A DNA stretch of 17,809 bases, taken from positions 1 to 17,809 of the forward strand of contig CAJUFH010000059.1 in assembly GCA_910585755.1 (NCBI GenBank), in the 5' to 3' direction. The stretch is from an uncultured Muribaculaceae bacterium. Its GTDB lineage: Bacteria > Bacteroidota > Bacteroidia > Bacteroidales > Muribaculaceae. Position 1 is the first letter of the stretch. The number at the start of each line of letters is the position of its first letter. A program made the position numbers and the translations under genes. Of this stretch, positions 13,311 to 17,809 are shown in pieces. The notes under the pieces were generated by a model. The model worked only from the letters and a program-made list of their open reading frames with translations, was not told where the DNA came from and did not search any database.

Positions 13311-14318
13311 ATGCTTCCCGAAAACTTTCCCGGAAAAGTGGCCGTGATGGGTGGCGGCTCCTGGGCCACCGCCCTGGCCAAGCTCCTGCTGAAGACCAAC
13401 GAGACGATTATGTGGTACATGCGCCGCGACGACCGCATCGAGGAGTTCCAGCGCCTGGGCCACAACCCCGCGTACCTTACCGACGTGGCGTTCGACGTGC
13501 AGCGCATCGAGTTCTCGTCGGATATAAACTTCGTCGCGACAGAGGCCGACACGCTGCTGCTGGTAATGCCCTCCCCCTATTTCAAGAGCCATCTTGAGAA
13601 ACTCTCGGTAGACATCAGCGGCAAGCACATCGTGTCGGCCGTAAAGGGCATCGTGCCGGACGAGAACATGCTCGTCACCGACTACATGCAGCAGCGGTTC
13701 GGTATTTCTGACGACCGGCTCATGGCTGTTTCCGGCCCGTGCCACGCCGAAGAGGTGGCCCTCGAACGCCCCTCCTACCTGACGGTCGCGTGCAGCGACA
13801 TCGAGGCCGCACAGCGGTTCGGCCAGGCTCTCTGCGGAGGAAAGAACTGCCACGCGATTCCGACCACCGACCTCAACGGCGTGGAGTACGCCGGGGTGAT
13901 GAAGAACATCTACGCCATCGCCGCCGGAATTGTCCACGGCATGAAGAAGGGTGACAACTTCCTGGCGATGCTCGTCAGCAACGCCATCCGCGAGATGGAG
14001 CACTTCCTCGACGCGGTAAACCCGCGCCCGCGCCAGATCTGCGACTCCGTCTACCTGGGGGACCTTCTGGTAACCTCCTACTCCCGCTTCTCGCGCAACC
14101 ACAACTTCGGCTCCATGATCGGAAAGGGCTACTCCGTGAAGGCGGCCAAGATGGAGATGGAGCAGACCGCCGAGGGTTACTACGGCTCGAAGTGCATCCA
14201 CGAAATCAACCTCGAATACGAGGTCTACATGCCTATCGCCGAGGCGGTCTACGACATCCTGTACCGCCGCGTGCGCCCCGAGTACGCGATTTCGCGAATC
14301 GCCAACCAGCTTTCATAA
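13311..14318 (+). CDS. gpsA: Glycerol-3-phosphate dehydrogenase [NAD(P)+]
   Basis: 335 residues, normal length. It reduces dihydroxyacetone phosphate to sn-glycerol-3-phosphate for phospholipid synthesis. The Rossmann motif is VMGGGSWATALAKLL (12-26), with one Gly spacing variant (GGGSWA for GxGxxG/A). SAVKGI (109-114) carries the conserved Lys112. SGPCHAEEVALERPS (141-155) and EYAGVMKNIYAIAAGI (192-207, catalytic Lys198) are intact, and RNHNFGSMIGKGYSV forms the substrate site. It sits 18 bp after lysS and 10 bp before the ABC ATPase. In Bacteroides the lysS-gpsA pair is usually followed by pgi; here an ABC ATPase takes that place. Confidence 0.96.
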   Translation: MLPENFPGKVAVMGGGSWATALAKLLLKTNETIMWYMRRDDRIEEFQRLGHNPAYLTDVAFDVQRIEFSSDINFVATEADTLLLVMPSPYFKSHLEKLSVDISGKHIVSAVKGIVPDENMLVTDYMQQRFGISDDRLMAVSGPCHAEEVALERPSYLTVACSDIEAAQRFGQALCGGKNCHAIPTTDLNGVEYAGVMKNIYAIAAGIVHGMKKGDNFLAMLVSNAIREMEHFLDAVNPRPRQICDSVYLGDLLVTSYSRFSRNHNFGSMIGKGYSVKAAKMEMEQTAEGYYGSKCIHEINLEYEVYMPIAEAVYDILYRRVRPEYAISRIANQLS

Positions 14319-14328
14319 CGCCAAGGCC

Positions 14329-14997
14329 ATGATCTCTCTCCGCGGAATAAGGAAATCCTACGGCAACCTGACGGTTCTCGACGGCATCGACCTCGACATC
14401 AGCCCGGCCGAAATCGTATCAATCGTCGGCCCCAGCGGCGCGGGAAAGACCACGCTGCTGCAGATTCTCGGCACCCTCGACCGCCCCGACAGCGGGACGG
14501 TCAGCTACGACGGGCAGATGGTGCTCGACCTGCCCGACAACCGCCTGGCGCGGTTCCGCAACCGCAACATGGGCTTCGTGTTCCAGTTCCACCAACTGCT
14601 GCCGGAGTTCACCACCCTGGAAAACGCCGCCCTCCCCGCCCTGATCGGAGGGGAGAGCCGCGCAGAGGCGTTCGCCCGCGCCGAGGGGCTGCTGCGCGAC
14701 CTGGGGCTTGGGGAGCGCCTCGGCCACCGTCCCGCGCAGCTATCGGGGGGAGAGCGGCAGCGCGCCGCAGTGGCCCGCGCGCTGGTCAACAAGCCGTCGG
14801 TCATTCTCGCCGACGAGCCATCGGGGAGCCTCGACAGCCGCAACCGCCGGGAACTCCACGACCTGTTCATCGACCTGCGGGCGAAAACGGGCACTACCTT
14901 CGTGATCGTCACCCACGACGAGTCGCTCGCCGACCGCTCCGACCGGATTGTCCACATGGCCGACGGGCGCGTAACCTCAATCTCATCAATGCCATGA
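14329..14997 (+). CDS. lolD: ABC transporter ATP-binding protein, LolD-like
   Basis: 222 residues, a single nucleotide-binding domain of MacB/LolD type. Walker A GPSGAGKTT (34-42), the Q-loop VFQFHQLLPEFTTLEN (84-99), signature LSGGERQR (138-145), Walker B VILADEPSGSLD (158-169) and switch His196 in VTHDESL are all intact. QFHQLLPEFT is characteristic of LolD, the ATPase that releases lipoproteins from the inner membrane to LolA. No LolC/E permease gene is adjacent, so the partner must be encoded elsewhere. It overlaps the next gene, a lipoprotein, by 4 bp (ATGA), so the two are translationally coupled. An FtsE-like or general export role is the alternative. Confidence 0.88.
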   Translation: MISLRGIRKSYGNLTVLDGIDLDISPAEIVSIVGPSGAGKTTLLQILGTLDRPDSGTVSYDGQMVLDLPDNRLARFRNRNMGFVFQFHQLLPEFTTLENAALPALIGGESRAEAFARAEGLLRDLGLGERLGHRPAQLSGGERQRAAVARALVNKPSVILADEPSGSLDSRNRRELHDLFIDLRAKTGTTFVIVTHDESLADRSDRIVHMADGRVTSISSMP

Positions 14998-15671
14998 AAA
15001 TACGTTTCGCCATACTCGCCGCCATCGCCGCGGCGATCCTCCCCTCCTGCGACGACTCAGACCAGCACACCCACAACCCGACGGTCTACAACATCGTCGA
15101 GCTTGCGTCGCGCGACGAATCCGGCACCGTCTTCCACTATTACCCGGCGCCGGGAAATGTCCCGCAGGCGCTCGTGGCCAAGACCCGGTCGGCGGTAGAT
15201 GCCGAGCCGGGAGAGTGCGTCTTCCTCGGCTACACCGAGACAGGGGAGCCGGGGGAGGATGGGGTTCCCGTCGCCGTGAAGTCGGTGGCGCGGATTCTGA
15301 ACACCCAGGCGAAAATCGCGACCGAGGAGGAGCTGCGCGGATGGGACGCGGAACCGATACGGCTCCTGGCCCTATGGCGCGCCGGGGAGAAAATCATACT
15401 CCGCTGCCTGTTGACAGCCGACGAGTCCCCGCGCTATTTCGGGCTCCTCATCGACGAGACGACGCTCGCCGAACAGGTGCCGACGGCATATATCTACCAC
15501 CGCCGCGACAATCCGGCGCCCAACTACACCTCGCAATACTACACGGCCTTCTCCCTCGCCCCGCTCCTCCATCCCGCCGACGGGCAGGAGGCCCCGGCCT
15601 ACACCGCCCTGCGCATCCGCGTCGCGAACGCCGCCGACCCCTCCCTGTCGGAAATGACGATACCCCTGTAA
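14994..15671 (+). CDS. Putative lipoprotein, possibly NigD-like
   Basis: 225 residues. The first 18 form a lipoprotein signal peptide ending in the lipobox LPSC with Cys19; Asp-Asp-Ser follows the Cys. The mature part is soluble and probably beta-rich. A first half with VYNIVELASRDESGTVFHYY and ECVFLGYTETGEP leads to a second half rich in aromatic strands. This two-part layout recalls NigD-like lipoproteins of Bacteroidetes, but the resemblance is weak and offered as a guess. No catalytic motif is seen. Its start overlaps the lolD stop by 4 bp. An AraC-type regulator gene begins 19 bp after its stop. Confidence 0.72.
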   Translation: MKIRFAILAAIAAAILPSCDDSDQHTHNPTVYNIVELASRDESGTVFHYYPAPGNVPQALVAKTRSAVDAEPGECVFLGYTETGEPGEDGVPVAVKSVARILNTQAKIATEEELRGWDAEPIRLLALWRAGEKIILRCLLTADESPRYFGLLIDETTLAEQVPTAYIYHRRDNPAPNYTSQYYTAFSLAPLLHPADGQEAPAYTALRIRVANAADPSLSEMTIPL

Positions 15672-15690
15672 ACCGCACATCCGCAAGGCG

Positions 15691-16551
15691 TTGGAAGAAG
15701 ACACGCGACACGGCGACCCGCGGCGGATACCGCTCCACGCACTCGGCGATACCCCGGTACCCTGGCTGTTCGTGAAGAGAATCCTCAGCGACGGCCGCTC
15801 CGAAATGCGGAGCTACCCCCACCGCGACGACTATTATATGATTGTCCTCATAACCGCGGGAGAGGCAACGGTATCGGTTGATTTCAAGGACCTTGTCATA
15901 TCAGCCGGAGAAGCCGTGCTCGTGTCCCCGGCGCAAATCCACGCCCCCTCGGCCGCGACCGGCGGCGTCGAAGGGTGGCTCCTCGCCATAGCCTCCGAAC
16001 ATTTTTCAGAACAGGAAGCTGAACTCGCGGCCCGATACTCCCTTAACCCCGCAGCGGTACGCCTCTCCCGCGACGACGCGGCGGACGCGGAAACTCTCTT
16101 CGACATACTGACGCGGCACTCCGGCAGCTACCCGGTCGCGATCCCCCTCGCGGAGTCAATAAAGCAGATCATACTCCATTCGCTCAGCGCCGGGGCCGCG
16201 AGGCGCGACGACCGCTACGTCTCAATCGTCGTGCGCCTCAAGGAGCTGCTCGCCGGGAATCTCGTCCGAGAGAAAAAGCCGTCAGCCTACGCCGCGATGC
16301 TAAACCTCTCCCCCGTCTACCTCAACGAGGCCGTGCGGGCCGTAACCGGCAAAAGCGCCGGGAGCTTCATCCGCGGCCAGATTGTCCTCCGCGCGAAACG
16401 TCAACTCGTCTACACCTCCCTTTCGGCCCAGGAAATAGCCTTCGACCTCGGATATGACGACTACGCCTACTTCTCCCGCATGTTCAGGAAAGAAACCGGC
16501 CTGTCGCCGACACAATACCGAAAAACATCGAAAAACACAAGCAATTCCTAA
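15691..16551 (+). CDS. AraC-family transcriptional regulator
   Basis: 286 residues if the TTG at 15691 is the start. No ATG or GTG in frame precedes it after the lipoprotein stop, and the first in-frame ATG (15805) would remove conserved N-terminal sequence, so TTG is preferred with moderate confidence. An N-terminal cupin-like sensor domain (about 30-100) has PHRDDYYMIVLITAGEATV and a VLVSPAQIHAP segment. The C-terminal double HTH has the AraC signature, SAQEIAFDLGYDDYAYFSR then MFRKETGLSPTQYRK, near the end. The first HTH is YAAMLNLSPVYLNEAVRAVT. It stands 57 bp upstream of the ferredoxin and membrane-protein pair, which is a plausible target. The effector is unknown. Confidence 0.9.
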   Translation: MEEDTRHGDPRRIPLHALGDTPVPWLFVKRILSDGRSEMRSYPHRDDYYMIVLITAGEATVSVDFKDLVISAGEAVLVSPAQIHAPSAATGGVEGWLLAIASEHFSEQEAELAARYSLNPAAVRLSRDDAADAETLFDILTRHSGSYPVAIPLAESIKQIILHSLSAGAARRDDRYVSIVVRLKELLAGNLVREKKPSAYAAMLNLSPVYLNEAVRAVTGKSAGSFIRGQIVLRAKRQLVYTSLSAQEIAFDLGYDDYAYFSRMFRKETGLSPTQYRKTSKNTSNS

Positions 16552-16583
16552 ATCCGGCCATTCCCCGCGCGCTCTTTCCGCCG

Positions 16584-16591
16584 TAACTTCG
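16584..16591 (+). promoter_or_regulatory. Possible -7 element before the ferredoxin gene
   Basis: TAACTTCG is the same variant -7 box as before the A5P isomerase gene. It lies 17 bp before the ferredoxin ATG. No good TTTG stands at the -33 position, as would be expected of an activator-dependent promoter; that reading is inferred. Confidence 0.4.
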
Positions 16592-16608
16592 CGACAGAAA
16601 GAAAGAGC

Positions 16609-16851
16609 ATGAGACACAACCGCAACCTTTATATCCAGGTAACCAAATACCTGTCAGCCAGGTCGACTCACGACTGCGCCGCCTGCTGGAAATGCGTCGA
16701 AGCCTGTCCGCGGCAAGTAATCGGCAAAGTACGTTTCCTCTGGCACCGCCACATCAAAATCTCCAATCCCGACCGCTGCGTCGGCTGCGGCAAATGCGTC
16801 GCCGCCTGCCCCCGCTCAATCCTCACCCTGGCAAAACGCAACGATGCTTAA
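16609..16851 (+). CDS. Small 2x[4Fe-4S] ferredoxin-type protein
   Basis: 80 residues. Two complete four-cysteine motifs are visible, CAACWKCVEACP (about 24-35) and CVGCGKCVAACP (about 57-68). Both have the C-x2-C-x2-C-x3-CP spacing of a bacterial dicluster ferredoxin. The basic N-terminus MRHNRNLYIQVTKYLSARST and the basic linker between clusters (VRFLWHRHIKI) could contact a membrane partner. The stop overlaps the start of the membrane-protein gene by 8 bp, so the two products are probably made together and may form an electron-transfer pair. No signal peptide is seen, so it should be cytoplasmic. Confidence 0.92.
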   Translation: MRHNRNLYIQVTKYLSARSTHDCAACWKCVEACPRQVIGKVRFLWHRHIKISNPDRCVGCGKCVAACPRSILTLAKRNDA

Positions 16852-17497
16852 ACACCTGAAAATCTGCGACTGGACGCTCCTCGTCCTTACCCTCCTCATC
16901 CTCGCCTCCAGCCTCCAGCTCGAGATCACCGCAGGCGCCACCCCCCTCTGGGTCTGGCTCCATATGGCCGCCGGCACCCTCTTCCTCCTCCTCATCGTCC
17001 GCCACCTCTACCTCCATTTCCGCTGGAAGAACTGGTGGACGCGCCTTGTCGCCTCCGGCCCCGCCCCCTCCGCAGCCACCGCCCCCTCTTCCCCTTCTTC
17101 CTCTTCTCCCGCTTCCCGCCCAGCTCCCGCCTCTTCTTGCTTCAATGTCAGTGTTCCCGTTCAGTGGAGCGAGCGTAAGCGAGCGGCCTCCCCGCAGCCC
17201 CCTGCTTCCCCGCAATCCGCCCCTTCCCGCAACTCCCGCCTCCCTCTCCGCTGGCTGACCCTGACCGGCATACTCCTGCTCCTCTCTGCCATCGTAGCCG
17301 CCCTCCACTGGCTCGCCGACCCCGTCCATTCCGGCATCGGCGCCCTCCACGGCAAAATCGGCTTCCTCTTCCTCATCCTCCTCATACCCCACATCCTCCG
17401 CCACCGCCGCTTCTATCTCCCCCGCAAACCCGCCGCCAAAACGCCCTTACGCCCCTACGGCAAACCCGCCCCGCACTCCTACCATGGCGAGGCGTAA
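16844..17497 (+). CDS. Histidine-rich four-helix membrane protein, possible DUF4405-type cytochrome b
   Basis: 217 residues. Hydrophobic helices lie at about 10-28, 36-56, 137-156 and 171-186. His residues in or near them (His40, His54, His58, His155, His162, His169, His183) are placed like heme ligands of cytochrome b561-like or DUF4405 proteins; this is inference from pattern. Between helices 2 and 3 lies a low-complexity Ser/Pro/Ala linker (about 71-131) interrupted by CFNVSVPVQWSERKRAA. The DNA of that interruption resembles a dispersed repeat. Helix loops are unusually C-rich in codon use. Translation starts in an 8-bp overlap with the ferredoxin gene. The stop codon TAA lies inside the 18-bp dispersed repeat at 17485-17502, so the last few residues may come from that repeat. 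Confidence 0.78.
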   Translation: MLKHLKICDWTLLVLTLLILASSLQLEITAGATPLWVWLHMAAGTLFLLLIVRHLYLHFRWKNWWTRLVASGPAPSAATAPSSPSSSSPASRPAPASSCFNVSVPVQWSERKRAASPQPPASPQSAPSRNSRLPLRWLTLTGILLLLSAIVAALHWLADPVHSGIGALHGKIGFLFLILLIPHILRHRRFYLPRKPAAKTPLRPYGKPAPHSYHGEA

Positions 17498-17502
17498 GCC
17501 GA
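17485..17502 (+). repeat. Dispersed 18-bp repeat (GGCGTAAGCC core), copy 2
   Basis: Identical to 6222-6239. It supplies the TAA stop (17495-17497) of the membrane-protein gene. A related but longer palindromic word, GAGCGAGCGTAAGCGAGC, is at 17167-17184 inside the same gene. Confidence 0.55.
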
Positions 17503-17566
17503 GCAGCCGGGCAAAGCCAGCCCCGCGGGTCCCCTGCCGCCAGGCTCAGCAATAAAGATTCCAAAC

Positions 17567-17656
17567 CGAAGTGCAAAACTTCGTAGCAACGCTGGGGTTC
17601 TCCTCACTCTCCCGAGGAGGGGCTGCCCGAGCGGCGGGGGCGCCTCGGTGCGCCCC
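17567..17656. repeat. Palindrome-rich non-coding spacer
   Basis: Two hairpins are clear: CGAAGT-GCAAA-ACTTCG (17567-17583) and GGGGCGC-CTCGGT-GCGCCCC (17637-17656). Neither is followed by a T-run. The 17498-17700 stretch has no convincing gene on either strand. Confidence 0.5.
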
Positions 17657-17703
17657 TGAGAGCGGAACACACAACAGGTTCATAACTGATAAAACATAAA
17701 AAA

Positions 17704-17719
17704 GGAGACCGAAGTCTCC
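17704..17719. other. Short hairpin upstream of transposase
   Basis: GGAGAC-CGAA-GTCTCC, preceded by a run of six A on the plus strand. Read on the minus strand it is a stem followed by T6, so it could terminate transcription leaving the insertion element leftward. Read on the plus strand it may shield the transposase gene leader. Either role is inferred. Confidence 0.45.
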
Positions 17720-17730
17720 CTAAGATTAAC

Positions 17731-17738
17731 TATCTTTG
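17731..17738 (+). promoter_or_regulatory. -7-like element of transposase gene
   Basis: TATCTTTG matches TAnnTTTG fully but lies only 7 bp before the ATG and has no evident -33 partner. It would give an almost leaderless transcript. Confidence 0.35.
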
Positions 17739-17745
17739 TCTTGTC

Positions 17746-17809
17746 ATGAACTACAAACAATTAACCTCGCAGCAAAGGTCGCAAATTTTCGCCTTACTGC
17801 AAAGAAAAA
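17746..17809 (+). CDS. IS30-family transposase, N-terminal end (cut by window edge)
   Basis: Only 21 codons are present. The peptide MNYKQLTSQQRSQIFALLQR matches the start of the N-terminal helix-turn-helix of IS30-type transposases, which typically begin with an N-Y/H-x-x-L-T, Q-R-x-x-I, A-L-L pattern. The DDE catalytic domain lies beyond the window. The left end of the element must lie between about 17500 and 17745, but its terminal inverted repeat cannot be fixed without the right end. Confidence 0.7.
   Translation, partial: MNYKQLTSQQRSQIFALLQRK

Noticed and set aside
11478..14201. 907-residue open frame on the minus strand across lysS and gpsA
   Set aside because: Shadow caused by strong third-position GC bias; both plus-strand genes have complete family motifs.

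Overview
The window looks like a chromosomal segment of a GC-rich member of the Bacteroidales, most plausibly Muribaculaceae-like; the taxon is inferred. Supporting signs are promoters of the Bacteroidetes type (TTTG, about 19-20 bp, then TAnnTTTG), AG-rich leaders without strong Shine-Dalgarno sites, a lysyl-tRNA synthetase with the C-terminal extension usual in this phylum, a single-domain arabinose-5-phosphate isomerase, a 'four helix bundle suffix domain' gene, and the start of an IS30-type transposase.

Left part (1-2002, minus strand): the 5' part of an LTA-synthase-like membrane sulfatase/phosphatase, cut by the window edge, lies 42 bp downstream of a COG0523 (G3E/CobW) GTPase with an unusually long His/Asp-rich metal-binding insertion. 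Upstream of both is a tRNA-Asp(GTC) with its own intrinsic terminator. A non-coding stretch (2003-2511) follows; it is packed with palindromes, including a pair of inverted REP-like hairpins.

Centre-left (2512-8273, plus strand): menA (menaquinone synthesis), recF and a DUF721/DciA-like gene (DNA repair and replication), a hot-dog thioesterase, a single-domain kdsD-like A5P isomerase (Kdo/LPS precursor), ribH (riboflavin) and a short malic enzyme that lacks the phosphotransacetylase domain of its closest relatives. The gaps hold short dispersed repeats.

Centre (8311-9215): the most unusual structure. A lower-GC gene for a four-helix-bundle (S23/Avd-related) protein, with its own well-formed promoter, lies between two 120-bp direct repeats. 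Each repeat is built from TCGGAC hexamers at 9-bp spacing, arranged as an imperfect palindrome. The hexamers are conserved between copies while the 3-bp spacers vary. It looks like an undescribed repeat-gene-repeat unit.

Centre-right: pepT and miaA run on the minus strand, divergent from lysS-gpsA-lolD-lipoprotein-araC on the plus strand. The shared 163-bp promoter region is nearly symmetric and contains a perfect 16-bp palindrome. lysS has a foldable leader.

Right end (16609-17809): a small 2x[4Fe-4S] ferredoxin gene overlaps a gene for a histidine-rich four-helix membrane protein, a possible membrane redox module next to the AraC-type regulator. The membrane-protein gene contains a repeat-like sequence in its linker and takes its stop codon from another dispersed repeat. 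A palindromic spacer and the start of an IS30-family transposase close the window.
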